NCBI GenBank assembly: GCA_002753225.1
Contig: PDZS01000022.1
Location: 1 to 64,000, forward strand
Direction: 5' to 3'
DNA length: 64,000 nt
DNA from: Deltaproteobacteria bacterium YD0425bin51
Lineage (GTDB): Bacteria > Desulfobacterota > Desulfobacteria > Desulfobacterales > YD0425bin51
Part shown: in pieces, positions 26,819-35,510 of the stretch
How the letters are laid out: each line of letters begins with the position of its first letter
How positions within the stretch are numbered: the first letter of the stretch is position 1
The notes under the pieces: model-generated
Told to the model about the DNA's origin: nothing
What the model saw: the letters and a program-made list of their open reading frames with translations, nothing else
Database searches by the model: none
Made by a program: the position numbers and the translations under genes

Positions 26819-27534
26819 AACTGATACGCAAAACAAATGAAAATAATATAAATCCAATTAAATCAAAAGTAGATATTCATAATAATCATAAACCTACAGA
26901 TATATCTCATAATGATAAAACTTTTTGGAAAATACTGATTGTTGATGATGAACAAGACGTCCATGATGTAACTAAGCTTAGTATAAAAAACTTATTTTTT
27001 GATGGCAAAAAAATTCAATTATTACATGCTTTTTCTGCTAAAGAAGCAAATCAGATACTTCAACAAGAATCAAACATTGCAGTAGCCTTAATTGATGTTG
27101 TTATGGAAACTGACCATGCTGGACTAGAACTGGTTAAGTCAATTAGAGAAAAACTAAATAACCATTATATCCGTTTGATTATTCGAACTGGTCAACCTGG
27201 GGTTGCACCCGAAAAATATGTTATAGATGAATATGATATTGATGATTATAAAGAAAAGACAGACTTAATTTCTCAGAAACTATATACCACCATAAGATGT
27301 GCAATTAAAGGATATCGTGATATTAATGAACTCCAAAAAGCCAATGAATTTATTAATGAAAAGGTAAAAATATTAGAAGGAGTTTTACCTATATGCGCTT
27401 CATGCAAAAAAATACGTGACGATAAAGGTGATTGGCACCAATTTGAATCTTATATATCTAAGCATACAAGCACTGAATTTACGCATGGACTTTGTCCAAC
27501 ATGCAGTAAAAAACTTTATCCAAAACTTTCCTAA
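26815..27534 (+). CDS. Response regulator with C-terminal Cys-rich zinc-type domain
   Basis: A 239-residue protein with a receiver domain (about 38-165; 'LIVDDEQDVHDVT', D94 in 'ALIDVVMETDHAG', 'RTGQPGVAPEKYVI'), a linker helix and a short C-terminal module 'LPICASCKKIRDDKGDW' with 'FTHGLCPTCSKKLYP'. This CxxC...CPxC tail occurs at the end of many deltaproteobacterial signalling proteins and probably binds zinc; its role is unknown. There is no DNA-binding or cyclase domain, so the output is likely protein-protein. It ends the cluster before a strong terminator. Confidence 0.85.
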   Translation: MKLIRKTNENNINPIKSKVDIHNNHKPTDISHNDKTFWKILIVDDEQDVHDVTKLSIKNLFFDGKKIQLLHAFSAKEANQILQQESNIAVALIDVVMETDHAGLELVKSIREKLNNHYIRLIIRTGQPGVAPEKYVIDEYDIDDYKEKTDLISQKLYTTIRCAIKGYRDINELQKANEFINEKVKILEGVLPICASCKKIRDDKGDWHQFESYISKHTSTEFTHGLCPTCSKKLYPKLS

Positions 27535-27572
27535 TGATTTAAATCTCTTTTTAAATATAATTACAGAAAAAT

Positions 27573-27608
27573 AAAAAAAGCGTAGCTTTTTTCGGCTACG
27601 CTTTTTTT
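27573..27608. terminator. Bidirectional rho-independent terminator
   Basis: A perfect 14-bp stem: seven A, GCGTAGC (27573-27586), eight-base loop, GCTACGC and seven T (27595-27608). T tracts occur on both strands, so it can end the cobalamin-sensor cluster (stop 38 bases upstream) and also elbB from the other side. This is the clearest terminator in the window. Confidence 0.92.
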
Positions 27609-27900
27609 ATTTAAGGAGAAAAACAAATAAAGAAATATTTTTTACTTTTTAGGTTTTTTGGTTTAGGTACTTTTTAAGTATGCAACATCTTTGCCAAAAT
27701 ATACAATATCCTAAAATATATTTTTTTATTAGTTATTTAAACATGTTATGCTCTTATCGCATAAGACCTTAAAAACAATAAAAATACATTTTTTTAATTT
27801 TTTAAAAAATAAAGTTCATTTTTTTGAACTTGAAAATAATACATAAACATAACTATTTGCTTTTAATGAATTAATAATAATACACATTAAGTTCAAAATT
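27609..27900. other. AT-rich intergenic region with an inverted repeat
   Basis: No gene or structured RNA is recognisable. At 27812-27831, AAGTTCA and TGAACTT form a 7-bp stem around a six-T loop, and another AAGTTCA occurs near 27888. These may be a secondary terminator for elbB or an operator-like repeat. Nothing else stands out. Confidence 0.5.
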
Positions 27901-28560
27901 TTAAACTAAAAACTCTAATATCTTGGCAACCAACTTTTCAATCCCTACAGCAACATCTTTAATGCTTGGCCCAAGCATATATGCAGGAGTTGTTACTATT
28001 TTATTTTTATTATCTACACAAATCATATCAACTGTGCAGGTTTTATGGATAGCTCCCATGGATTCAATTGTCTGGGCTGTATTTTTTTCATTACCAATTG
28101 TAACTTCAGGTTTATTATCACAAAAGACTTTAGCAATTACTGCTGGAGAAATGCATATTGCTCCTATAGGTTTAGATGCCCTGTTCATTTCAATTAAAAT
28201 ACGTTTTACTTCAGGGTGAACTTTGGCATCTGCCCCCTCATTCATAAAATTACTTAAATTTTTTACAGCTCCCATCCCTCCTGGAATAATAATAGCATCA
28301 AGATCAGAAGCTTTAAGATCTTTTAAATCTTTGATTTTTCCTCTAGAAATTCTAGCAGATTCAATAAGAACATTTCTTTTCTCATCTGCTTGCTTTCCCA
28401 TAAAATGATTTATTACATCATATTGTTCTTCATTTGGAGCTGTGCATATAATCTCAACACTAGCCCGATCTAAAAAAAGCAAAGTCAAAACAGCTTCATG
28501 AATCTCTGTTCCATCATATACTCCACATCCTGATAACAATACTCCTACTTTTTTAGCCAT
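27901..28560 (-). CDS. elbB: ElbB-like DJ-1/PfpI-family glyoxalase
   Basis: A 219-residue protein of the ElbB (isoprenoid biosynthesis protein with amidotransferase-like domain, ES1) branch of the DJ-1/PfpI superfamily. It shows 'GVLLSGCGVYDGTEIHEAV', 'AIIIPGGMGAVKNLSNF', catalytic-type Cys in 'PIGAICISPAVI' and 'VTTPAYMLGPSIKDVAVGIEKLV'. E. coli ElbB has glyoxalase activity. It is monocistronic with AGGAGGA before the ATG. Confidence 0.88.
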   Translation of the reverse strand: MAKKVGVLLSGCGVYDGTEIHEAVLTLLFLDRASVEIICTAPNEEQYDVINHFMGKQADEKRNVLIESARISRGKIKDLKDLKASDLDAIIIPGGMGAVKNLSNFMNEGADAKVHPEVKRILIEMNRASKPIGAICISPAVIAKVFCDNKPEVTIGNEKNTAQTIESMGAIHKTCTVDMICVDNKNKIVTTPAYMLGPSIKDVAVGIEKLVAKILEFLV

Positions 28561-28667
28561 AAAATTTCCTCCTTTATTTAATTAAATTTTGACAAAGAAG
28601 CATTATTTATTTACATAAAATTATTGCATAAGTAAACTGTATAAATAAATTTTAAATAGGTGAAGAT

Positions 28668-29381
28668 ATGGAAGAAGATAATATTTATAAAATACAATAT
28701 GAGTTTCGTTTTATAAATGGTGAAAGCAAAAAATTTGAACTAAAGATAGATGAAAAATTATTAACACTTGTAAATAATAAACAGCTAAAAAAACCTAAAT
28801 GGACAGAATTATCTTATGAACAATGTAGCTGCTGTCCTTTAAATAAGAAAGAATATCTTTACTGCCCAACTGCATTAAATATTCTTGGTTTAGTTGAAGA
28901 ATTTAAAAATATGTATTCATACGAAAGATGTCTAGTTTATTGCACCACTGTAGAACGAACTTATATGAAAGAAACTTCCATACAAGAAGGTCTTTTTTCA
29001 GTTTTTGGTTTGGTAATGGCAACAAGCGCATGCCCAATCATGAAACTTTTTAGACCAATGGCTCGTTTTCATCTTCCATTTTCATCTCTAGAGGAAACAG
29101 TTGTGCGTTCAACTTCTATGTATTTACTTAGGCAGTACTTTGGATATAAAAAAGGAGAAAAACCAGATCTTGCTTTAAAAGGACTAAATGAACATTATAA
29201 AAAAGTTCAGGATGTGAATGAAGGAATTTTACGCAGAATTAATAGCTTAGACTTAAAAGATGCTGAAAAAAATGCTATAATTATACTAAACTCATTTGCT
29301 CAGATTTTACCAATTGAAATTGAAGAGAAATTAGAATCTCTTGAGTATTTGTTTACTTCTGTTAGTAGGTATGAAAAATAA
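28668..29381 (+). CDS. Conserved Cys-motif protein (DUF6901-like), next to AOR
   Basis: A 237-residue soluble protein of unknown function. It opens with a beta-rich part ('YKIQYEFRFINGESKKFELKID'), then a Cys cluster 'QCSCCPLNKKEYLYCPTAL' (residues about 59-77) plus Cys in 'CLVYCTTVE' and 'SACPIMKLF', suggestive of a metal or iron-sulfur site. The rest is helical. It resembles DUF6901-type proteins of Desulfobacterota from memory, but I cannot confirm the family. It precedes an AOR-family enzyme by 21 bases and may be an accessory or electron-transfer partner. Confidence 0.75.
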   Translation: MEEDNIYKIQYEFRFINGESKKFELKIDEKLLTLVNNKQLKKPKWTELSYEQCSCCPLNKKEYLYCPTALNILGLVEEFKNMYSYERCLVYCTTVERTYMKETSIQEGLFSVFGLVMATSACPIMKLFRPMARFHLPFSSLEETVVRSTSMYLLRQYFGYKKGEKPDLALKGLNEHYKKVQDVNEGILRRINSLDLKDAEKNAIIILNSFAQILPIEIEEKLESLEYLFTSVSRYEK

Positions 29382-29402
29382 TTATTAATACCTTAAATAA
29401 TA

Positions 29403-31292
29403 ATGGAATATTTTATGGAAACTTATCAAAAAGTGTTATTTGTTGATGCCCAAACTGGTTTTTACAAAACTAGCCGTTATCTTGTAGGAGATTTCTTTGG
29501 TCCTATTGATATGGGACTTCATTTTTCTAGAAAGTATAATTCCTTAAATATTGGGGCAGGACTTTTAGCAGGTTCAATATTTCCTGGTTCAAACCGCTTG
29601 ATTTTTAGCGGAAACTCCCCTTCATGGGGTGGATTTTACATATCATCTATGGGAGGAGCTGCACTTATATTTGACAATTTAGGAATAAATATGCTTAGCA
29701 TTGTGAATAAATCACAAATGCCTTCTATATTATATTTGAATAGAATTGGGGGTGAAGAGATTGAAGTAAAAATTGTTCCAATTAATTTACAAAAAATTTG
29801 GAACGAAGGAAGAAGGGGAATATATTCTTTGATGGATTATGTATTCCAAAATTTTGCATATTCTTATCAAACTGAGCCTCGTATTTTAGTAGTTGGTCCT
29901 GCTGCTGAATCTACAGATTTTGGAGCAATTGTATCTGTACCAATTGCAGATGGCAAATTAACTAGTGTTGATACCTGGGCAGGAAGAGGTGGGCTCGGAA
30001 CAAAACTACTTAAAGAACATGGTATTTGTGCCATAATTTATGGTGGAACTTTTATAGATCAAGATTTCAGGGACAGAAAAGTTGCAGATCAATGGTTTAT
30101 AAATAAATATCAAAAAAAGCTTGCTGCAAAAGATCTAGAGGCAACTGCTAAATATCGTTTTGAACCTAACTTTCAGACAGGTGGAACTCTTGGTGTAAAC
30201 TTTGCAACACTTTCTGGTTCAATGTTTTCTTTTAACTATTTAAGTATTTATATGACAGAAGACGAAAGGATAGATATTCATAAAAAATTTGTTACAGACC
30301 ACTATCTCAAGCAATTTAATGAGGAGACAATTAAAACTAAACAACAAAAAAATTGTGGCGAGCCTTGTGTTGCAGTCTGTAAAAAAATGAACGGTGAATA
30401 TAAAAAAGATTATGAACCATATCAAACAATGGGTCCACTTAGCGGAATTTTTGATCAAAGAGCTGCTGAAGCCCTTAATTATGAAGCTTCTGTTTATGGA
30501 TTTGACGCTATTTCTGCAGGAGGTGTAATTTCATGGCTTATGGAATGCATCCATACAAAGCTTTTAACACCTCAAGAGTTGGGTATAGAAGACCAGTATC
30601 CTGTTTTTTCTCCTAAAAACTTTAATGTTGTCTCTGATTCAATGCACAATGCTAAAATCGGAATAAACATACTTCGCTCAATCATTGAAAAACGTGGAAT
30701 TATAAACTTAGAGGAAGGTGCAAGAAAGTTTGCACGTCAAATCTCAAGAGTTAAAGGTAAAAAAATTTTAGATTCTTTTGTTTATACTGCTTTTGCAAGA
30801 AAAGGCTGGATGGTTCCAAATCAATATTGGACGCCAGGTGCTTTTTCACCAATGGCTATTATGGGTAAATATTATATGCACTATGGCAATGATTTTGTAC
30901 CTCCAAGAGAACTTGGACGCAAAAATGCCAAAAGATTTAATGCTGAACTTATTATAGACAATCTTGGTACATGCCGTTTTCATCGTGGATGGGCAGAAGA
31001 AATGATTCCTGAAATTGTTGGTTCCCTTTATGGCTTAAAAAATCAGTATTTAAAAAATATCGCCTTAACAGCAACTAGAATTAACTGCCGTAATTCTTCT
31101 CTATTCTGGGAAACAGAACGTACAATTGATATTGTACATACATTCTTAAAAAGAAAGCATGACATTGAAAAAAATAACAGCCCTGAACTTTTAAAATGGA
31201 TTGATCTATTTGAAAAAGATAAAATGGAAGCAGCCCTTAGCTTTTGGTATGAAGTTCATAAAGGAATTCTAGAATCTTTAAAGGAATTCTAG
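29403..31292 (+). CDS. Aldehyde:ferredoxin oxidoreductase family protein (tungsten, divergent)
   Basis: A 629-residue AOR-family enzyme that would oxidise an aldehyde to the acid with ferredoxin, using a tungsten-bis-pyranopterin centre and one 4Fe-4S cluster. The N-terminal AOR domain shows 'VLFVDAQTGFYKTSRYLVGDFFGPIDMG', 'LIFSGNSPSWGGFYISSMGGAAL' and 'VVGPAAESTDFGAIVS'. Cluster Cys are in 'NCGEPCVAVC' (C-x3-C-x3-C, not the usual C-x2-C-x3-C) and 'LGTCRFHRGW'. It is divergent from the classical copy at 37334. The start could be ATG 29403 or 29415. The 3' end lies in a short duplication that alters the last residues. Confidence 0.82.
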   Translation: MEYFMETYQKVLFVDAQTGFYKTSRYLVGDFFGPIDMGLHFSRKYNSLNIGAGLLAGSIFPGSNRLIFSGNSPSWGGFYISSMGGAALIFDNLGINMLSIVNKSQMPSILYLNRIGGEEIEVKIVPINLQKIWNEGRRGIYSLMDYVFQNFAYSYQTEPRILVVGPAAESTDFGAIVSVPIADGKLTSVDTWAGRGGLGTKLLKEHGICAIIYGGTFIDQDFRDRKVADQWFINKYQKKLAAKDLEATAKYRFEPNFQTGGTLGVNFATLSGSMFSFNYLSIYMTEDERIDIHKKFVTDHYLKQFNEETIKTKQQKNCGEPCVAVCKKMNGEYKKDYEPYQTMGPLSGIFDQRAAEALNYEASVYGFDAISAGGVISWLMECIHTKLLTPQELGIEDQYPVFSPKNFNVVSDSMHNAKIGINILRSIIEKRGIINLEEGARKFARQISRVKGKKILDSFVYTAFARKGWMVPNQYWTPGAFSPMAIMGKYYMHYGNDFVPPRELGRKNAKRFNAELIIDNLGTCRFHRGWAEEMIPEIVGSLYGLKNQYLKNIALTATRINCRNSSLFWETERTIDIVHTFLKRKHDIEKNNSPELLKWIDLFEKDKMEAALSFWYEVHKGILESLKEF

Positions 31293-31295
31293 AAT
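31259..31295 (+). repeat. Short tandem duplication at the AOR 3' end
   Basis: The 17-base word TAAAGGAATTCTAGAAT occurs at 31259-31275 and again at 31279-31295 (20-base period). It contains the palindrome ATTCTAGAAT. Because 20 is not a multiple of three, the second copy shifts the frame. The AOR now ends KGILESLKEF; a single copy would read KGILE then stop. Confidence 0.85.
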
Positions 31296-31320
31296 AGAAA
31301 ATAATTGAGGAACCTGAAAA

Positions 31321-32967
31321 ATGATAAATTCTAAAACAGATTTTTTTAAGGCAAACATTTTAATTGTAGAGGACAGCATAAATACCATAAATTTTTTATA
31401 TGCTATATTATCTGCAAAAGGCTATAAAGTCATATCTGTAAATGATTCAAATATAGCAATATCAGTTATACAAAAAGAGATGCCTGATTTAATTCTTTTA
31501 GACATAATGATGCCTGGAAAATCAGGTTACGATCTGTGCGATGAGTTAAAAAATGATATAAAAACAAAGGATATTCCTATAATTTTCTCAACAGTATTAG
31601 ATGAAGTTGGCGATAAGGTTAGAGCTTTTTCAGCAGGTGGTGTTGATTATATAACCAAACCTTTTCAACTTGAAGAGTTATTCGCTCGCATAGAAGTTCA
31701 TTTATCATTAGATAGGTTAAAAAAAGAGCTAAAAATGAAAAATCAAGAGCTAAAAAATGAAATTACTAGGCGAGAACATGCAGAAAAAGAGCATAAAAAA
31801 CTATATGAACAATTACTAGAATCCCATAAAATGAATACAATTGGTACTTTGGCTGGAGGTGTTGCTCACAATTTTAACAACATTTTAAGTATAATTATTG
31901 GTTATACGCAAATAGCTCTCGAAAATGAGATTCCACCAGATAGCCCTGCAAAAGATAGTTTAAAAAATGTAATAAAAGCTAGTATAAGGGCTAAAGATTT
32001 AGTAAATCAACTCTTAACATTTTCATGCAAACAGATGACGCGCAAAGGCAATACTTCAGTTGCTTTAGTGATTAAAGAGAGTATGTATCTACTAAAAGCA
32101 TCTTTACCTGCTAATATTGAATTAAAAGTTGAAATATCGGAAGATACAGGGATGATTTTAGGAGATAGTGTTCAAATTCAGCAGATTATTTTGAATCTTG
32201 TTTCAAATGCTAAAGATTCAATGAGTCATGATGGTGGAGTATTAAAAATAACACTTGATAACTTTGATATAAAAAAAGATTCAGAAAATATTTTTCAAGA
32301 TGCTAATGAAGGAGCTTATATTAAATTATCTGTATCAGATACTGGACATGGAATAAATAAAGACATTATTAATAATATCTTTGATCCTTTCTTTACAACA
32401 AAAGAAGTAGGACAAGGTATGGGTATGGGACTTCCAGTCATTTACGGAATTGTAAAAAATCATAATGGATTTATTAATGTAAAAAGCAAAATAGGCAAAG
32501 GAACAGTTTTTGATATCATTTTTCCTATAGTTATTGATATAAAACAAAAAGATTTGAATAAAAAAGAAAAGATTGAAGATGATAAAATTTATCATGGTCA
32601 TGGAAATATTCTTTTAGTGGATGATGAGGCACTGCTTGGCAGTGTTTATAAAACGATATTGAGTGGGCTAGGTTATAGTGTTGATTTTTATTTAGATAGC
32701 ATTGATGCATTAAAAACTTTTCAAAATAACCCAAACAAATTTGATTTAGTTATTGCAGATATAGATCTCCCAAATATGACAGGCTATGATTTATCTATGA
32801 AAATTCTTGAAATACGTTCTGATATACCTGTTATACTTATTACAGGATATAATGCTGCAATAGATAAAGATAATATTAAGACATTAGGTATTCAAGAAAT
32901 TTTGTATAAACCATTTACAAGGAGCGAACTATCTGAAACTGTTTCAAGGGTTTTGAATGTAAAGTAA
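31321..32967 (+). CDS. REC-HisKA-HATPase-REC hybrid sensor kinase
   Basis: A 548-residue soluble hybrid kinase. It has an N-terminal receiver (D61 in 'ILLDIMMPGKSG', K in 'TKPFQLEEL'), a coiled coil (about 128-172), HisKA with H183 in 'GGVAHNFNNIL', a HATPase with 'DTGHGINKD' and 'PFFTTKEVGQGMGMGLPVIYG' and a second receiver (D480 in 'VIADIDLPNMTG', K in 'LYKPFTR'). No sensory domain other than the first receiver is present, so it is probably an intermediate in a phosphorelay. It follows the AOR by 28 bases and converges on the TSUP gene 19 bases away. Confidence 0.9.
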   Translation: MINSKTDFFKANILIVEDSINTINFLYAILSAKGYKVISVNDSNIAISVIQKEMPDLILLDIMMPGKSGYDLCDELKNDIKTKDIPIIFSTVLDEVGDKVRAFSAGGVDYITKPFQLEELFARIEVHLSLDRLKKELKMKNQELKNEITRREHAEKEHKKLYEQLLESHKMNTIGTLAGGVAHNFNNILSIIIGYTQIALENEIPPDSPAKDSLKNVIKASIRAKDLVNQLLTFSCKQMTRKGNTSVALVIKESMYLLKASLPANIELKVEISEDTGMILGDSVQIQQIILNLVSNAKDSMSHDGGVLKITLDNFDIKKDSENIFQDANEGAYIKLSVSDTGHGINKDIINNIFDPFFTTKEVGQGMGMGLPVIYGIVKNHNGFINVKSKIGKGTVFDIIFPIVIDIKQKDLNKKEKIEDDKIYHGHGNILLVDDEALLGSVYKTILSGLGYSVDFYLDSIDALKTFQNNPNKFDLVIADIDLPNMTGYDLSMKILEIRSDIPVILITGYNAAIDKDNIKTLGIQEILYKPFTRSELSETVSRVLNVK

Positions 32968-32986
32968 AATTGATTCTTTAAAAAAA

Positions 32987-33943
32987 TTATTTGTGTAAAA
33001 ACTCTAATATGTATTTAGTTGATAAGAAGAATATACAAAATGCAAGTACCCATTTTATAAAATTTGCAGACATAAATTTTTGGAGTCTAGCGCCGCAATA
33101 CATACCTAAAAATCCTCCAATCCCGAAAAGAAAACCAAGCATGTAGTCAGGCGCTACCTGTAATTTAGGATAAAATGGAGCAAGTATTTGATAAAAAACC
33201 ACACCTGCAATAGATGTAATAAAAGTACCCATAAGGGCTGCTCCTGCGACTGTATAGATTGGAAGCTTAAAAAATGCTACATAAATAGGGGCCATTATGG
33301 CTCCACCTCCAATACCATAAATTCCGCCAACAATTCCTACTACTAAACTTATAGTAAAAATTTTTAAGGCAGGAATATCATAACGTTCTCCATAAAAATC
33401 ATATATGATCTGCTTTAAGCTAAACTTTATAACTTTAATTCTAGGGAGCGGCTTTTCACTATTTTTTTCTTGGGTACGATAAGATTTTATTAATTCTTGA
33501 AATCTATCTTCTGCTGATTTTGCTGAATTATTATTCTTATTTTTCAAATTCTTAAACAGATCAGATACAAGCCTATATCCCATATAAAATAAAACAAATG
33601 CTGCAAAAAATTTAAAATTTTTAGGGTTAGTAAAATAATTCAAACGAACAATAGCTCCAAGTAAAACTCCTGGGAGTGTACCTACAACTACAATCCAAGT
33701 AAGGGGCCAAACCATTCTCCCTTCTTTTATATATCTCCAAACACCGCTTGGAATTGCAACTATATTATAAAGCTGATTAGTTGAGCTTACAGCAGGACTT
33801 ACAAATCCCAAAACACTCATTTGAAAAGGAAGAATTATAAAAGCTCCTGATACTCCTCCCATTGAAGTAAAAATAGATATAGCAAAAGAAACCAAAGGTG
33901 GAATCAATGGATTTATTTCTATTCCAGCAGTATCAAAGTACAT
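32987..33943 (-). CDS. TSUP/TauE-SafE family anion permease
   Basis: A 318-residue inner-membrane protein with about eight hydrophobic segments in two repeats, the TSUP pattern. Key motifs are 'GVSGAFIILPFQMSVLGF' and 'IGGGAIMAPIYVAFFKLPIYTVAGAALMGT'. TSUP proteins move sulfite, sulfoacetate, thiosulfate or similar anions. The start at 33943 is chosen because AAGGA precedes it; a longer frame would run into the divergent rhodanese. A cytosolic loop (about 120-185) is longer and charged. Divergent pairing with a rhodanese/MauE gene pair favours a sulfur-compound substrate, as inference. Confidence 0.82.
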   Translation of the reverse strand: MYFDTAGIEINPLIPPLVSFAISIFTSMGGVSGAFIILPFQMSVLGFVSPAVSSTNQLYNIVAIPSGVWRYIKEGRMVWPLTWIVVVGTLPGVLLGAIVRLNYFTNPKNFKFFAAFVLFYMGYRLVSDLFKNLKNKNNNSAKSAEDRFQELIKSYRTQEKNSEKPLPRIKVIKFSLKQIIYDFYGERYDIPALKIFTISLVVGIVGGIYGIGGGAIMAPIYVAFFKLPIYTVAGAALMGTFITSIAGVVFYQILAPFYPKLQVAPDYMLGFLFGIGGFLGMYCGARLQKFMSANFIKWVLAFCIFFLSTKYILEFLHK

Positions 33944-34004
33944 ATTGACCATCCTTATGTTGTCATGATAAAAATTAAATTTTAAAAATAAAAATGTTAC
34001 AACA

Positions 34005-34466
34005 ATGAAAATATTTGTCAATTCCAAAATACTAATAAAATCATTCTGGCAGAGCTCAGCTATAGTATTTATTTCTATAGTCATTGCATTTGCAGTAAAT
34101 TCAATTAGAAAAGAAGGGCTACCTGTAATAGCAAAGAATAATAATTCATTTATTTCATTCAGCGATGCCCAAAAATTTTTTTTTGAACAAAAAGCAATTT
34201 TTATAGATGCAAGAAGTAATGAAGATTATCAAAATAACCATATAAAAGGAGCAAAAAGTCTGCCATGGGAAGAAGTTGATAAGTATTTTCTGAAAGCTAC
34301 AGAAGGTATAAAATCAGATGAACTTATTATAACATATTGCGATGGCGCAACTTGCAATTTAAGTAAAGAACTTTCCGCTTTTCTTATTAATATGGGATTT
34401 AAAAATGTTAAGGTTTTAATAAATGGATGGAGTATCTGGAAACAAAATAATCTACCTGTGGAATAA
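34005..34466 (+). CDS. Membrane-anchored rhodanese-like protein
   Basis: A 153-residue protein with an N-terminal membrane helix (about 15-33) and a rhodanese domain (about 50-150): 'AIFIDARSNEDYQNNHIKGAKSLPWEE' and the active loop 'YCDGATCNLSKELSAFL', with Cys in the catalytic position. Rhodaneses transfer sulfane sulfur. The loop lacks the usual R at the end of CxxGxxR, so full activity is not certain. It overlaps the following MauE/DoxX gene by 44 bases. The ribosome site is weak. Confidence 0.83.
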   Translation: MKIFVNSKILIKSFWQSSAIVFISIVIAFAVNSIRKEGLPVIAKNNNSFISFSDAQKFFFEQKAIFIDARSNEDYQNNHIKGAKSLPWEEVDKYFLKATEGIKSDELIITYCDGATCNLSKELSAFLINMGFKNVKVLINGWSIWKQNNLPVE

Positions 34467-34881
34467 AAAAACAATACTTGCAGTCCGCTTTATTTTAGGA
34501 ATTTTATTTATTTACGCAAGTATTGATAAAATTATTCATCCAAAGGCATTTGCACAAATCGTATATAATTATCAAATCCTTCCAGACATACTCGTAAATA
34601 TTTTAGCTATTATTTTGCCTTGGATAGAAATTATAACAGGAATATTTCTGATTTTAGGAATTTGGATTCATGGCGCAGTACTAATAATCAATCTCCTTTT
34701 TTTAACATTTATAATTGCTATAATATCAAGTCTTGCTAGAGGATTAGATATTAATTGCGGCTGCTTTAATACCAAAAAAGGATCTATTTCTCTTTTTGAT
34801 ATATTAAGAGATCTATCTTTTTTTAGTTTATCAATTTATTTATTTTTTGTTACTTTTTTAAATGACTCTTTACGTAAATGA
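34423..34881 (+). CDS. MauE/DoxX-family membrane protein
   Basis: A 152-residue protein with four predicted membrane helices. 'LGILFIYASIDKIIHPKAFAQIVYNYQILPD' and 'LPWIEIITGIFLILGI' are the MauE/DoxX hallmark, and a redox-type 'DINCGCF' lies in a loop. Family members help thiol or disulfide redox chemistry or quinone electron transfer. Its start lies inside the rhodanese gene, and queE starts 19 bases before its stop, so all four genes from 34005 to 36209 may be one transcript. The start ATG 34423 is the only reasonable one but lacks a clear ribosome site. Confidence 0.8.
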   Translation: MDGVSGNKIIYLWNKKTILAVRFILGILFIYASIDKIIHPKAFAQIVYNYQILPDILVNILAIILPWIEIITGIFLILGIWIHGAVLIINLLFLTFIIAIISSLARGLDINCGCFNTKKGSISLFDILRDLSFFSLSIYLFFVTFLNDSLRK

Positions 34882-35506
34882 AATCTTCTATAGTATACAA
34901 GGTGAATCATTGTATGCAGGAATGCCATGCGTTTTCATAAGATTAGCAGGATGTAATCTAAGGTGTTCCTACTGCGATACAACATATGCTTATGCTGAAG
35001 GTAAGCATATGGAACTTTTTGAAATCAAAAATAAAATAAAAACTTTTAATTGTAATCTGATTGAAATTACTGGAGGAGAGCCTTTACTTCAAAATGAAAC
35101 TAATATTCTTATAGATAATCTAATTACAGATAAATACAATGTTCTCCTTGAAACTAACGGAACTTTTGACATATCCAGCGTTAATTATAAATGTATAAAA
35201 ATTATAGACATCAAATGTCCATCAAGCGGAGAGATGAATAAAAACAATTTAGATAACATTCATAGACTTAAAAGATCAGATCAAATAAAATTTGTAATTG
35301 GAGATAGAGAAGACTTTGAATTTGCTAAAAGCCTTCTAAAAGATATATATCTTAAAATTCCCCCAGATCATATTCTTTTCTCTCCTGTTTTTGGTAAAAT
35401 AAAACCATCTATTTTGGCTGATTGGATACTTAAATATAATTTGCGAGTACGGCTACAGATTCAAATCCATAAAGTAATATGGAATAATATAGAGCGTGGT
35501 GTTTAA
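34862..35506 (+). CDS. queE: 7-carboxy-7-deazaguanine synthase (radical SAM)
   Basis: A 214-residue radical SAM enzyme that converts 6-carboxytetrahydropterin to 7-carboxy-7-deazaguanine in queuosine/preQ0 synthesis. It shows '[36 protein letters not shown]' in blocks, with the C-x3-C-x2-C cluster (CNLRCSYC), then '[10 protein letters not shown]' and 'LLETNGT'. The gene overlaps MauE by 20 bases and precedes queC by 4. Confidence 0.92.
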   Translation: MTLYVNEIFYSIQGESLYAGMPCVFIRLAGCNLRCSYCDTTYAYAEGKHMELFEIKNKIKTFNCNLIEITGGEPLLQNETNILIDNLITDKYNVLLETNGTFDISSVNYKCIKIIDIKCPSSGEMNKNNLDNIHRLKRSDQIKFVIGDREDFEFAKSLLKDIYLKIPPDHILFSPVFGKIKPSILADWILKYNLRVRLQIQIHKVIWNNIERGV

Positions 35507-35510
35507 AATT

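Noticed and set aside
27535..27900. A small gene or non-coding RNA in the gap after the terminator
   Set aside because: Beyond the terminator and a short inverted repeat, only low-complexity AT sequence is visible.
32987..34084. Longer TSUP protein starting at 34084
   Set aside because: This would overlap the divergent rhodanese gene, and AAGGA favours the start at 33943.
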